A stretch of 64,000 nucleotides of DNA from contig NZ_JARVTG010000001.1 of NCBI RefSeq assembly GCF_029846635.1, forward strand, positions 620,001 to 684,000, read 5' to 3'. The stretch's first letter is position 1; every line of letters begins with the position of its first letter. Source of the DNA: Pokkaliibacter sp. MBI-7 (lineage in GTDB: Bacteria; Pseudomonadota; Gammaproteobacteria; Pseudomonadales; Balneatricaceae). Positions 54,209-63,354 of the stretch are shown here, in pieces. A program made the translations under genes and the position numbers. A model generated the notes under the pieces. That model was not told the origin of the DNA. It did not search any database and saw nothing but the letters and a program-made list of their open reading frames with translations.

Positions 54209-54616
54209 CTACCCTTCCAGACCTTTCCCCGCGCCTTTCTTCTCAATCAGCTCAATCTTGTAGCCATCAGGATCTTCAACAAAGGCAATCACTGTTGAAC
54301 CACCTTTAACCGGACCAGGCTCTCGTGTCACTTTACCGCCCTGGGCTTTGATCGCATCGCACATGGTATAGATGTTATCTGCCTCAATGGCGATATGACC
54401 ATAAGCAGTGCCCAGATCATAGCTATCTACACCCCAGTTGTAGGTCAACTCAATAACGGCCGTTTCAGTCTCTTCACCATAGCCCATGAAGGCCAGAGTA
54501 TATTTGTACTCGGCATTTTCGGATTGACGCAGCAGGCGCATACCCAGCACGCTGGAATAAAAATCGATTGAACGCTGCAGGTCACCCACTCGCAGCATGG
54601 TATGCAGAATACGCAT
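54209..54616 (-). CDS. gloA: Lactoylglutathione lyase (glyoxalase I)
   Basis: 135 residues, size of E. coli GloA. MRILHTMLRVGDLQRSIDFY with a metal His, the Glu in AVIELTYNWG, HIAIEADNI and FVEDPDGYKIELIE with the C-terminal Glu complete the nickel site. It converts the methylglyoxal-glutathione adduct to S-lactoylglutathione. Its original terminator now carries an IS element. Confidence 0.95.
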   Translation of the reverse strand: MRILHTMLRVGDLQRSIDFYSSVLGMRLLRQSENAEYKYTLAFMGYGEETETAVIELTYNWGVDSYDLGTAYGHIAIEADNIYTMCDAIKAQGGKVTREPGPVKGGSTVIAFVEDPDGYKIELIEKKGAGKGLEG

Positions 54617-54788
54617 TCAACTTTCCTCATTGAGCCTTAGTACAGCCGTACCTTTGCAGGCCGCTACTTTCACGAAGACTGTAAGGTAAGGATCAGAGTA
54701 GGGTTTTCCAAGTCCAAAGCAGGTGCTTGCTCCAAACACGACCCACACCACTTCACCCAAGTAGAGAAAGACTCGCCCGCTACTCGCG

Positions 54789-55703
54789 CTATTGCTGGCT
54801 GGCGTCAGTAGGATTTTCTTCAGGGAAGTCACCGTTGTCTTCAGCCTCCTTGTCCAGTCGGATAGTGACACGACGGTTGCGGGCACGATGCTCAGCAGTC
54901 TTGTTATCTACTACCGGATAACGCTCACCGTGGAAGCGGGTAACGATCATATTGTTCGGGACACCCTTTTTCTCCAGAAAATCGGTCACAGCCTGTGCCC
55001 GACGCTTGGACAAATCGCGGTTCTGCAGACGACGTCCCTGACTATCCGTGTGACCATCGATGTAGATAGAAACAACGGACTTATCCACTTTGACATAACG
55101 GGAAATCAGCTCCAGTCTTTCTTTCGCCTCATCAGACAGATCCGTGCCAGCTGAGTTGAACAGCACTGCGGTTCTGGCAATCTGTCGGAAGTTGACGGGA
55201 AGAAGGCCAGCAACACAGGTCTGATAATCGTCATAAGCTTTCTGAAAATTGACTGACGATACCTGCACTTTCAGGCTGCTCGGGCTACCTAACCATTTGG
55301 GAGAGTTAAAGGTAGGAAATTTGCCCTGATAAAGGGCCGCCAGCATGACCTCTGCATCTTTCGAGGCCACCATCACCCGGTCTTCTCCCAGATCGAGATT
55401 GACTCTGGCAATAGGCAAGTTGGCATCACCGGGACGCCAGGAGGGAGACTCCGCCAAAAGCTCAGCATTGCCACGCAACATGTCGCGCTGCCGCGCCTCC
55501 AGATAAAACAGTACGGGCTCGCCTGCCTCGTGCTCAAATATTGCCTTGCCGAAGGCAGGAATATCCTGGCTGAGCTTGCAGGTGAATGGCGATGCTTCAA
55601 TATTCCATTTGGTATTTTCCATACCTGCAGCAAAGGTAACAGCATAGGTGCTGGGCACCCATGTCATCAGCAGTCCACACATCAGAATGCGGCAATATTG
55701 CAT
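54789..55703 (-). CDS. motY: Flagellar motor protein MotY (OmpA-family)
   Basis: 304 residues from ATG 55703. Signal peptide ends near STYA-VT. The N-terminal half (about 25-165) is the MotY-specific beta-rich domain. The C-terminal half is an OmpA-type peptidoglycan-binding domain with YIDGHTDSQGRRLQNRDLS and KRRAQAVTDFLEKKGV. MotY forms the T ring of sodium- or proton-driven polar flagellar motors. Neighbour genes gloA and rnt match the Pseudomonas motY locus. Confidence 0.88.
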   Translation of the reverse strand: MQYCRILMCGLLMTWVPSTYAVTFAAGMENTKWNIEASPFTCKLSQDIPAFGKAIFEHEAGEPVLFYLEARQRDMLRGNAELLAESPSWRPGDANLPIARVNLDLGEDRVMVASKDAEVMLAALYQGKFPTFNSPKWLGSPSSLKVQVSSVNFQKAYDDYQTCVAGLLPVNFRQIARTAVLFNSAGTDLSDEAKERLELISRYVKVDKSVVSIYIDGHTDSQGRRLQNRDLSKRRAQAVTDFLEKKGVPNNMIVTRFHGERYPVVDNKTAEHRARNRRVTIRLDKEAEDNGDFPEENPTDASQQ

Positions 55704-55954
55704 CACTTGCTGTTACTCACCATTCAGGGGTTATGGAACAATGCCTGCGCAGCTGGAACGACTGACGAAGCATGTGTTTTACAACTACCCCCATTTATCG
55801 GCGTCAATTCGAATCTCTTGAGATCGACAACGCCACTCTCTGTTCAACACCATCTGGCCAGTTTAATGCAGCGCCTTGCTGGCAATTTGTTTGCGCTCAA
55901 TGGAGTTGTTAGAATGCCTGCGCGCGCGATGGATTAATTGACAAAGGTAATATT

Positions 55955-56584
55955 GTGTCCACACCTGATGCATTGATGGCCAACCGCTTTCGCGGTTATC
56001 TTCCGGTCGTAATCGACGTTGAAACCGCAGGTTTCAATCACCAGACAGATGCTCTGCTGGAAGTAGCTGCAGTGGTCATAGGTATGGATGAACAAGGCTG
56101 GCTCTACCCGATGGAAGCCATCGACTGTCATGTCAGCCCCTTTGAAGGTGCAAACCTGGAAAACAGCGCACTGGAATTTACGGGCATCGATCCCTGGAGT
56201 GAGGAGCGCAAGGCCATCGCTGTTAGCGAGCTTGAAGCACTGGACACCATTTTCAGACCCGTGCGTAAGTCTATCAAAGCCTATGGGTGTAAACGCGCCA
56301 TATTAGTGGGCCATAACGCCTCATTTGACCTGAACTTCCTGAATGCAGCAGTAGCTCGCTGTGACCACAAGCGTAATCCATTCCATCCCTTTTCCAGCTT
56401 CGATACTGCTACCCTCGCAGGTTTGGCTTATGGTCAGACCGTACTGGCAAAAGCCTGTGAAGCTGCATCTATCGAGTTTGATGGCCGCTCAGCCCACTCA
56501 GCGCGATACGATGCTGAAAAAACGGCCCATCTGTTCTGCGGAATCGTCAATCAGTGGCGCACTTTGGGCGGTTGGAACCTGTAA
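55955..56584 (+). CDS. rnt: Ribonuclease T
   Basis: 209 residues. GTG start at 55955 with AAAGGT 6 nt upstream. Exonuclease motifs: PVVIDVETAGFN (Exo I), VGHNASFDLNFL (Exo II) and HSARYDAEKTAHLF (Exo III, DEDDh type). It trims the 3' ends of tRNA and other stable RNAs. Its terminator has been split by IS copy 2. Confidence 0.95.
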   Translation: MSTPDALMANRFRGYLPVVIDVETAGFNHQTDALLEVAAVVIGMDEQGWLYPMEAIDCHVSPFEGANLENSALEFTGIDPWSEERKAIAVSELEALDTIFRPVRKSIKAYGCKRAILVGHNASFDLNFLNAAVARCDHKRNPFHPFSSFDTATLAGLAYGQTVLAKACEAASIEFDGRSAHSARYDAEKTAHLFCGIVNQWRTLGGWNL

Positions 56585-56647
56585 CACCCATCTCGCTGGC
56601 ACACACTACATTCGCTCTTCTCTATAAAACAAAACCCGGCTCAAGGC

Positions 56648-58073
56648 TAATGCCAGTCAGTTAAGCTGACTGGCATTTTTATTTCTGGTCGGATACTTGG
56701 ACGGCTTGGGCTTGACCACCCGCGGGTAACTGCGCTCCTCACGTCGATGAGGCAGGACGTAGTGCATGGCCGAAGCCTGTAGTTCAGCCAGGTAGCGAGG
56801 GATGTTGCCTGGATGATTCAAAGAGACCCCGTTCAAGAAGCCCAGGATCGCCCAGGTGCAGGCGGTGAAACTCATTTCGCAGGGGGAGATGCCAGGGCAG
56901 TGGCGACTCATTTCCAGCATTTGATAACGCAGCAGATTGTACCCCAGCAGTACGCCCCACAGCTCTTGTTCAATCATCTCCGGCGTTTTACTGCGCAGTG
57001 TGTAGTGACCCGCGAGCATGCCTTGCTTCATTTCTCGATAGCCCAATTCGATTTCCCAACGCTGGCTGTACAGATCCACGATGTCATCTGGCGGAAAGCG
57101 CAGAGGATCGATCATCGAAGTCAGTACTTGCCGGACTTTGCCCTTGATGGTCTTGCTTAATAACCTGGCCTGTAGCGTGTCGGGCAGCTCGGGCCATTGC
57201 TTACGCGCCTGCGGCGAGGTCTTCAGCGAGACGATGGCATCCTGGCGCCCCAGCTTGTATAGCACCTCATATTGAGCATCCTTGCGCAGCGGCAGTAGCC
57301 AATGGCGCTGAGTGCCTGTTTGTTGCCAGCGATGAAGAAGCCCCAGCGAATAGAAGCCACGGTCGAACAAGGTCAGTGAGTGGTCGGGTGTACTGTCGAT
57401 CAGTTGTTCGGCCAGTTTCATCTCGTTGCTGTGGTAACCGGCAAAAGCGCTACTCACCAGCATGTGGCTGGTCAGTTCCATCTGGCAGACCATACGAACT
57501 TGGGGATAGCCGGTATCGCCATGCTGATTACTGGCGCTGCCATAGTGCTTGCGGTTGTCGTCCGTATCCGCTGTGCGCCAGACCACGCCATCGACACTGA
57601 GCAGGCGCAAACCCGCCCAGGTGGGGTGATTGGCGCTGGCATGCCAGCGTTGTTGAGTCAGGGAAAAGACTTCTCGCACCGCAGCACTGCCCAAGCGTTG
57701 CCGACCTTGCACGATGGCACTGGGTGCTACCAATGGCCTCTGTCCAGGCAGCATGATGCCCATACGGCTAGCGGCATCCCAGGCTGACATCCGGCGAAAC
57801 AACGCCATGGCGATCACGCACCAGATCATGGCTTCAAGGGGGAGACGTCGCTTACGTAAGGTCGCCACTCCCGCCGTTTCCAGTGCGGTGCTGACCAGGT
57901 CTGGATCAAGCAGCGCCCCCAGTTCATCAAGGGCGTGAGTAGTAGAAGCGGCTTCGTGAGTCAGTGCCAAGGCGCGGGACAGTCGCATAAAAAATCCGAT
58001 GCTCAAAACAAGCATCGGATTTTCGTTTCAGGGCGCAAAAGGTCAAGCTGTTGGGCTTAACTGACTGGCATTA
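56648..58073 (-). mobile_element. IS4-type insertion sequence, copy 2 (1426 bp)
   Basis: Same length, orientation and 19-bp terminal repeats as copy 1, with its own 10-bp target duplication GGCTCAAGGC (56638-56647 and 58074-58083). Removing it restores a terminator with arms AAAACCCGGC / GCCGGGTTTT and loop TCAAG between the converging rnt and prx genes. The left-end terminator is at 56649-56683 and the pre-transposase terminator at 57991-58023. Differences from copy 1 are clustered within the 5' half of the transposase gene. Confidence 0.95.
56657..57988 (-). CDS. IS4-family transposase, copy 2
   Basis: 443 residues from ATG 57988. All DDE and YREMK motifs as in copy 1. Roughly 27 base differences from copy 1, nearly all silent, which implies both lineages evolved under selection for a working transposase before arriving here. 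Confidence 0.96.
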   Translation of the reverse strand: MRLSRALALTHEAASTTHALDELGALLDPDLVSTALETAGVATLRKRRLPLEAMIWCVIAMALFRRMSAWDAASRMGIMLPGQRPLVAPSAIVQGRQRLGSAAVREVFSLTQQRWHASANHPTWAGLRLLSVDGVVWRTADTDDNRKHYGSASNQHGDTGYPQVRMVCQMELTSHMLVSSAFAGYHSNEMKLAEQLIDSTPDHSLTLFDRGFYSLGLLHRWQQTGTQRHWLLPLRKDAQYEVLYKLGRQDAIVSLKTSPQARKQWPELPDTLQARLLSKTIKGKVRQVLTSMIDPLRFPPDDIVDLYSQRWEIELGYREMKQGMLAGHYTLRSKTPEMIEQELWGVLLGYNLLRYQMLEMSRHCPGISPCEMSFTACTWAILGFLNGVSLNHPGNIPRYLAELQASAMHYVLPHRREERSYPRVVKPKPSKYPTRNKNASQLN

Positions 58074-58117
58074 GGCTCAAGGCCGGGTTTTGTTTTAATG
58101 CAAACCAGACAGAGCCA

Positions 58118-58720
58118 TTACAGCTTGTCTGCATTACCTGCCAGATAGCTGGCGACGCCATCGGGGCTAGCCTGCATGCCGGCATCACCTTTCTTCCAGT
58201 TAGCAGGGCATACTTCGCCGTGCTCTTCGTGGAATTGCAGCGCATCAACAAGACGCAGCAGCTCTTCCATGTTACGACCCAGCGGCAGGTCATTGACGAT
58301 TTGTGAACGAACAACACCGTTCTGATCGATCAGGAAAGCACCACGGTACGCAACGCCTTCATCAGCTTCAACGTCGTAAGCGCGGCAAATCTCATGCTTG
58401 GTATCAGCAACCAGGGTGTATTTGACTGGACCGATACCACCATCGTTTACAGCAGTGTTACGCCAGGCATTGTGCGTGAACTGAGAATCGATCGATACAC
58501 CAATGACTTCCACGTTACGCTGTTGGAAAGCCTCTACACGATGGTCAAGAGCAATCAGCTCTGAAGGGCATACAAAGGTAAAGTCCAGGGGATAGAAGAA
58601 CACCAGACCATATTTGCCTTTGATGGCTTCTTTCAAGTTGAAGCTGTCAACGATCTGACCATCACCAAGTACAGCAGCAGCAGTAAAATCAGGGGCTTGC
58701 TTACCAACGAGTACGCTCAT
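58118..58720 (-). CDS. Typical 2-Cys peroxiredoxin (AhpC/TSA)
   Basis: 200 residues. Peroxidatic Cys51 in PLDFTFVCPSEL, resolving Cys171 in EVCPANWKKG, and the GGIGPVKY loop. It reduces hydrogen peroxide and organic peroxides in the cytosol with thioredoxin-type donors. Converges with rnt across IS copy 2. Position beside grxD and rnt matches the Pseudomonas gene order. Confidence 0.94.
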   Translation of the reverse strand: MSVLVGKQAPDFTAAAVLGDGQIVDSFNLKEAIKGKYGLVFFYPLDFTFVCPSELIALDHRVEAFQQRNVEVIGVSIDSQFTHNAWRNTAVNDGGIGPVKYTLVADTKHEICRAYDVEADEGVAYRGAFLIDQNGVVRSQIVNDLPLGRNMEELLRLVDALQFHEEHGEVCPANWKKGDAGMQASPDGVASYLAGNADKL

Positions 58721-58864
58721 GGGTCAATATTCTCCGTGTTTTAATGACAAAACATCCCAGCGATGGGACGTTTCCAAAGTATCAACGCTTCGCGCTGCAA
58801 TTGTATTACGGCACAGCCGAGCAACCTCAAAGCTGAGATCGCTCCGTCATTGCATCAATCCGGA

Positions 58865-59182
58865 TCAGGCTTTAACCGCTGCATCCAACAACGGTTGTAG
58901 TTCACCACTTTGAGCCATTTCAGTGACAATGTCACAGCCGCCAACCAGTTCACCGTTCACCCACAGCTGAGGGAAGGTTGGCCAGTTTGCAAATTTGGGC
59001 AGCTCTGAACGGATATCGGGATGCTCAAGGATATTGACGTAGGCAAACTTGTGCCCACAGGCCATGACCGCTTCAACAGTACGAGAAGAGAAGCCACACT
59101 GCGGGAACTGGGGAGTGCCCTTCATGTAAAGCAGGATTGAATTTTCACTGATTTGCTTTTTGATTGATTCAACAATATCCAT
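58865..59182 (-). CDS. grxD: Monothiol glutaredoxin GrxD
   Basis: 105 residues from ATG 59182 (MDIVESIKKQISENSILLYM). Active-site CGFS (Cys29) in PQFPQCGFSSRTV, then WPTFPQLWVNGELVGG and CDIV, the glutathione-binding residues. It carries [2Fe-2S] clusters with BolA-type partners. An upstream in-frame start at 59230 is less likely. Confidence 0.95.
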   Translation of the reverse strand: MDIVESIKKQISENSILLYMKGTPQFPQCGFSSRTVEAVMACGHKFAYVNILEHPDIRSELPKFANWPTFPQLWVNGELVGGCDIVTEMAQSGELQPLLDAAVKA

Positions 59183-59773
59183 GGTCACAGACTCGGTAGG
59201 CTGGTTTGGACCGCAGTATAACAAGACCAAACTTGGCAGTCAGTCATCGCATACCGCTCTCGCTGTGCAAGATATCAGGGCAAAGCGGCCGCTTTACAAG
59301 AGTAACAGAGAAGAATTCCCAGTAGCGATGTATCACACCGCAAGCACCGTATGCAGCCCAAGAAGCGCGCTGTTGGCTTGCAATATACAGCCTCATCCAA
59401 GAGCTCAACTCACCGACATATAACCAGCCGACTGGCAGTCAGTTTCATTCACTTAGCTTTGATATACATGCAGTTTCGAATATTTAGGGGTATTGATTAA
59501 TCCCTCACGGCATGAGAATAATACTGCTCGGCTTCTGTATCTGCCTTTTACCTCTGGAAAATGAAGCCGTTCAAAAAAGCAGTAGACGCACTACTGAATT
59601 ACATTCGCCTGATTTCAAGATCACTGCTGGCTACCTGCGCACCAAACCAACGGGCTATCAGATTTCCAGCAAACAGCGAATCAACCAAACCTGGGCATGA
59701 AGAGACTGTCCCCAAACGGGCATGACGGTTGGGATTTTTATTTCTGACAGCACTCGGACTGTGAAGAGAGACC
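59183..59773. other. Divergent region between grxD and argF
   Basis: About 590 bp with no convincing gene. A 62-residue frame (59512-59700) has a poor ribosome site and no family features. A terminator-like hairpin at 59711-59743 precedes argF by about 30 bp. Confidence 0.5.
59711..59743 (+). terminator. Terminator-like hairpin in the argF leader
   Basis: CCCAAAC / GGTTGGG stem (one mismatch), 9-nt loop, then ATTTTTATTT, 31 bp before the argF ATG. It could be the terminator of an upstream short transcript or an attenuator of argF. Confidence 0.45.
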
Positions 59774-60676
59774 ATGAATACTCGGCATTTTTTAACCCTT
59801 ACAGACTTTAACTCAGCGGAACTGCGCCAATTGATTGCGCGTGCCTTGGAACTGAAAGCCATGCACCGACGCCGAGAAGTCTACGAGCCGTTGAAAAATC
59901 GAGTGTTAGGGATGATTTTCGAAAAATCCTCCACCCGGACTCGAGTGTCTTTTGAGGCTGGCATGATTCAATTTGGTGGCGGTGCCATTTTCCTTTCGCC
60001 ACGAGATACTCAGTTAGGTCGCGGCGAGCCCATTGAAGACACCGCACGCGTTCTGTCTGGCATGGTGGATGCGGTCATGATCCGCACCTTTGATCACGCC
60101 ATGGTAGAACGCTTTGCAGCGTATTCGAGCGTGCCTGTTATCAATGGCCTGACAGACGATTACCATCCCTGTCAGCTCTTGGCAGACATGCAGACCTACT
60201 TTGAGTTGCGTGGCGATATCAAAGATAAAGTCGCGGTGTGGATTGGGGATGGCAATAATATGTGCAACTCCTATATCAATGCTGCCAACCTGTTCGACTT
60301 TAAACTGCATATTGCCTGCCCGCAGGGATACGCACCTGACGCCGCCATGCTTGAAAAAGCGGGTGACCGAGTGAAACTTTTCACCTCTGCTGAAGAGGCA
60401 GTAAAAGGCGCCCATCTCATTACGACTGATGTCTGGGCTTCCATGGGTCAGGAAGAAGAAGCCAAGCAGCGCAAACTGGATTTTGCCGCCTATCAGGTTA
60501 CACCTGCATTGATGGATATTGCCAACCCTGACGCCATCTTTTTGCATTGCCTGCCGGCCCACCGTGGAGAGGAGATCAGCGAGGACATGTTGGACGATCC
60601 TCGCTCAGCCGTGTTTATTCAGGCAGAAAATCGACTGCATGCACAAAAGGCTCTGCTGGAGTTTCTGCTCACCTGA
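59774..60676 (+). CDS. argF: Ornithine carbamoyltransferase
   Basis: 300 residues. Carbamoyl-phosphate motif KSSTRTRVSF (about 51-60), DDYHPCQLLADM, and the ornithine-site HCLPAHRGEE. Anabolic OTCase forms citrulline from ornithine in arginine synthesis. ArgR control would be expected, but no clear ARG box was identified. Confidence 0.95.
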   Translation: MNTRHFLTLTDFNSAELRQLIARALELKAMHRRREVYEPLKNRVLGMIFEKSSTRTRVSFEAGMIQFGGGAIFLSPRDTQLGRGEPIEDTARVLSGMVDAVMIRTFDHAMVERFAAYSSVPVINGLTDDYHPCQLLADMQTYFELRGDIKDKVAVWIGDGNNMCNSYINAANLFDFKLHIACPQGYAPDAAMLEKAGDRVKLFTSAEEAVKGAHLITTDVWASMGQEEEAKQRKLDFAAYQVTPALMDIANPDAIFLHCLPAHRGEEISEDMLDDPRSAVFIQAENRLHAQKALLEFLLT

Positions 60677-60888
60677 TCCCACCTAACATGGCGATGTTCC
60701 TTATTGCCACTTGCTGAAGCAGTTACCCTTACCAGTCCCGGTAACCGCTTCAGCTACACTTCCATTCATAATGTTCTGCAAAGAAGCACGACAAGTTAGG
60801 CCTGTAACGGGCATTTCTGCTGCTTTGGCTTTGACAGATCTATAAATCTCATTCATAACTGCCTTAGGTTAGCTTTAGATTGTCAGGC

Positions 60889-61815
60889 ATGATTGAACTG
60901 CGTCACTTACGTACCCTGGTTGCCTTAAGAGAAACCGGAAGTTTGGTTGAGGCAGCAGAACGTGTACATCTCACCCAGTCGGCTCTGTCACATCAGATCA
61001 AAGATCTGGAGGACAGACTCAACTGCTCTTTGTTTATTCGCAAGACCAAACCACTGATCTTCACCAGCGCCGGACAGCGTCTGCTGGTACTAGCTGACGA
61101 CATTTTACCTATGGCCAGAAACGCAGAGCGTGATATCGCCCGTCTGGCAGGGGGTGAAACCGGCCGTCTGCATATTGCTATAGAATGCCATAGCTGCTTT
61201 CAGTGGCTGATGCCGACGATCAATCAGTATCGTGATAATTGGCCTGAAGTAGAAATGGACCTGATGAGTGGCTTCAGCTTTACCCCGCTGCAGGCACTGG
61301 TTAGAGGCGAGCTGGATATGGTGATTACCTCCGATCCAGTCGTGACCCCCACACTGGCCTATATCCCCCTGTTTAGCTACGAGATGCTGCTGGCCATAGG
61401 AAAACGTCACTCACTGGCTCGCAAGAGTCATATCGAGCCAACAGATTTAGAGAGCGAAACGCTGATCTGTTACCCGATTGAGCGTGATCGGCTGGATGTC
61501 TTCACTCGCTTTCTTGACCCAGCAGATGTCGAGCCCGACGCCATTCGTAATGCCGAACTCACACTAATGATGATTCAATTGGTCGCCAGTGGCCGTGGCG
61601 TCTGCGCCTTGCCGAACTGGGCTCTTACTGAGTACCTGGAAAGAGATTATGTGGTTGCACGTCCGCTAGGAAACAAAGGGGTGTGGTCAACACTCTACGC
61701 AGCAGTGAGAGAAGAGCAGAAAGAGGCAGAATATATTCAGGACTTCATCCGCTCTGCACAGGACCTGTCCTTCAAGACTTTGCATGGGATTCGCCCGCCA
61801 GATAGCAGCAAGTAA
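60889..61815 (+). CDS. metR: LysR-family regulator MetR
   Basis: 308 residues from ATG 60889 (MIELRHLRTLVALRETGSLV). Helix-turn-helix AAERVHLTQSALSHQIKDLE is characteristic of MetR; the sensor domain contains IECHSCFQWLMPTI. It activates methionine-synthesis genes with homocysteine as co-effector. The regulated metE/metH gene is not adjacent in this window. Confidence 0.85.
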   Translation: MIELRHLRTLVALRETGSLVEAAERVHLTQSALSHQIKDLEDRLNCSLFIRKTKPLIFTSAGQRLLVLADDILPMARNAERDIARLAGGETGRLHIAIECHSCFQWLMPTINQYRDNWPEVEMDLMSGFSFTPLQALVRGELDMVITSDPVVTPTLAYIPLFSYEMLLAIGKRHSLARKSHIEPTDLESETLICYPIERDRLDVFTRFLDPADVEPDAIRNAELTLMMIQLVASGRGVCALPNWALTEYLERDYVVARPLGNKGVWSTLYAAVREEQKEAEYIQDFIRSAQDLSFKTLHGIRPPDSSK

Positions 61816-61872
61816 CCTCCTCTACTACCAGGCAGAGATAAATCTTTGCTTGTACTGCCAGCCAAGCACAGC

Positions 61873-62361
61873 TTAGCGAAGATAGTACTGGATCTGACTG
61901 GTTGATGTCGGCAGGTAGTAGAGCCTTATACCCGAGTGAGGGAACAGCCAGTAATAACTCCCCTCCCCTTGCAAGCCGGGCTCATAGCTCTGTGACTTCC
62001 CGTAACGCTGCTCAACGATGGCCAGCAACTCCTCCTTACTCAGGGAGCCTGGATTAAAGTTGAATATGACCTCCTGTACACGCTCATCTGCGTCAAAGAT
62101 TACCCGACAATTAGCGGCCTTAGGGTAGATAGATGTAATCAGGTAAACATCAGAGCTACTGCGCCGGAACAGACGCTCTCCACCCGAGCCAACAATAGCT
62201 CGATAGAATTCATCACGATCCGTTGAGCCCAGATACAAACCAAACACCCTCGCCTCCCTGGCAGAGGATGTCACAAACGAGGTATCAGCAAAAACGGGGG
62301 GAAGCCCCAATGCTGCCCACAGGAGTGTGGGCATGAGGAGAGATATACGAAGTTTGATCAC
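61873..62361 (-). CDS. Periplasmic protein of unknown function coupled to a response regulator
   Basis: 162 residues. Signal peptide to about VFA-DT. The mature domain (REARVFGLYLGSTDRDEFYRAI, YLITSIYPKAANCRVIFDAD, GSYYWLFPHSGIRLYYLP) is beta-rich with one Cys; not recognised. Its ATG overlaps the stop of the OmpR-type regulator gene (ATGA), where a sensor kinase gene would be expected. Confidence 0.75.
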   Translation of the reverse strand: MIKLRISLLMPTLLWAALGLPPVFADTSFVTSSAREARVFGLYLGSTDRDEFYRAIVGSGGERLFRRSSSDVYLITSIYPKAANCRVIFDADERVQEVIFNFNPGSLSKEELLAIVEQRYGKSQSYEPGLQGEGSYYWLFPHSGIRLYYLPTSTSQIQYYLR

Positions 62362-63089
62362 GCTTCTTTTACAAACAGATAACCACGGCTACGTACAGTT
62401 TTAATACGACGGGGATGGATAGGGTCATCGCCAATCTTGGGACGAATACGGGAAATGCGCACATCAATTGAGCGATCTTGCCCATCGTAGGCAATACCAC
62501 GCAGTGCAGTGAAGATTTCCTCTCTGGTCAGCACTCTTCCGGCATTGCTTGCCAGCAACCACAGCAGGTCAAACTCAGCACTCGTCAGATCAATGCTTTC
62601 CTCGTTAAGCCAGGCTTCACGCTTGCCGTTGTCCAGCACCAGATTACCAAACTCGTAATAGTTCTGCTCCGATGCGGGAACCACTGGCACCGGGGTCTGC
62701 GCTTCTTTACTACCTTGAGCCCGACGCAGCAGCGCGCGAATACGAGCCAGGAGAACACGTGGGCGCACGGGCTTGGTAACATAATCGTCAGCTCCCATCT
62801 CCAGACCCAGCACCTGATCAAGATCATCGTTGCGTGATGTCAGCATCAAGATGGGGCCGGAATATCCCGGTCTCACCTGCCGGCAAACACTGAGACCATC
62901 TTCACCGGGTAACATCAGATCAAGTACCACCAGATCAGGGGCAGCGCGCTTGATCAGTTCTATTGCCTGAGCACCATTGGATTCGACGGTCACCGTGAGG
63001 CCATTGTTCTCTAAATATTCCTTAGTCAACGCCGCCAGGCGCTCGTCATCCTCGACGATCAGGATATGACTGGTATCTTGTGTTTCCAT
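62358..63089 (-). CDS. OmpR-family response regulator (RstA-like)
   Basis: 243 residues. Receiver domain 1-125 with acidic EDDE, phospho-acceptor Asp57 in VVLDLMLPGEDG and Lys in DYVTKPVRPR. The winged-helix DNA-binding domain (about 140-240) contains LTSAEFDLLWLLASNAGRVLTREE and DVRISRIRPKIGDD. It resembles RstA. The gene downstream encodes a periplasmic protein instead of a histidine kinase, so its sensor must be elsewhere. Confidence 0.9.
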   Translation of the reverse strand: METQDTSHILIVEDDERLAALTKEYLENNGLTVTVESNGAQAIELIKRAAPDLVVLDLMLPGEDGLSVCRQVRPGYSGPILMLTSRNDDLDQVLGLEMGADDYVTKPVRPRVLLARIRALLRRAQGSKEAQTPVPVVPASEQNYYEFGNLVLDNGKREAWLNEESIDLTSAEFDLLWLLASNAGRVLTREEIFTALRGIAYDGQDRSIDVRISRIRPKIGDDPIHPRRIKTVRSRGYLFVKEA

Positions 63090-63354
63090 TTCTTATCCGT
63101 GATGCTGGAAAGTGTATGCTCACCGTTATAGTGAGTACGGATTGATGTAAGCGCAGTGAACAAAAAGTGAATATAGCGCACTACAGCTTATAAATGTTTG
63201 GGGAATTATACTCAATAGTTACGCTTTCACAAAAAGCTACGTTCAGTTAAAAGAGCGTTGATTTATCTGACCTCGAACCTTGCGTATCTACAGTAACTCT
63301 GGAACTATGTTCGGCTCCCCAGACGTATGTAAAGACACGACAGGATACCCCGCA

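Noticed and set aside
52735..58073. Composite transposon carrying gloA-motY-rnt between two IS copies
   Set aside because: Each IS copy has its own different 10-bp target duplication, so they inserted independently; the genes between are the expected chromosomal neighbours.
59512..59700. 62-residue protein upstream of argF
   Set aside because: Starts with a hydrophobic stretch but has a weak ribosome site and an unremarkable remainder; kept only as part of the leader observation.
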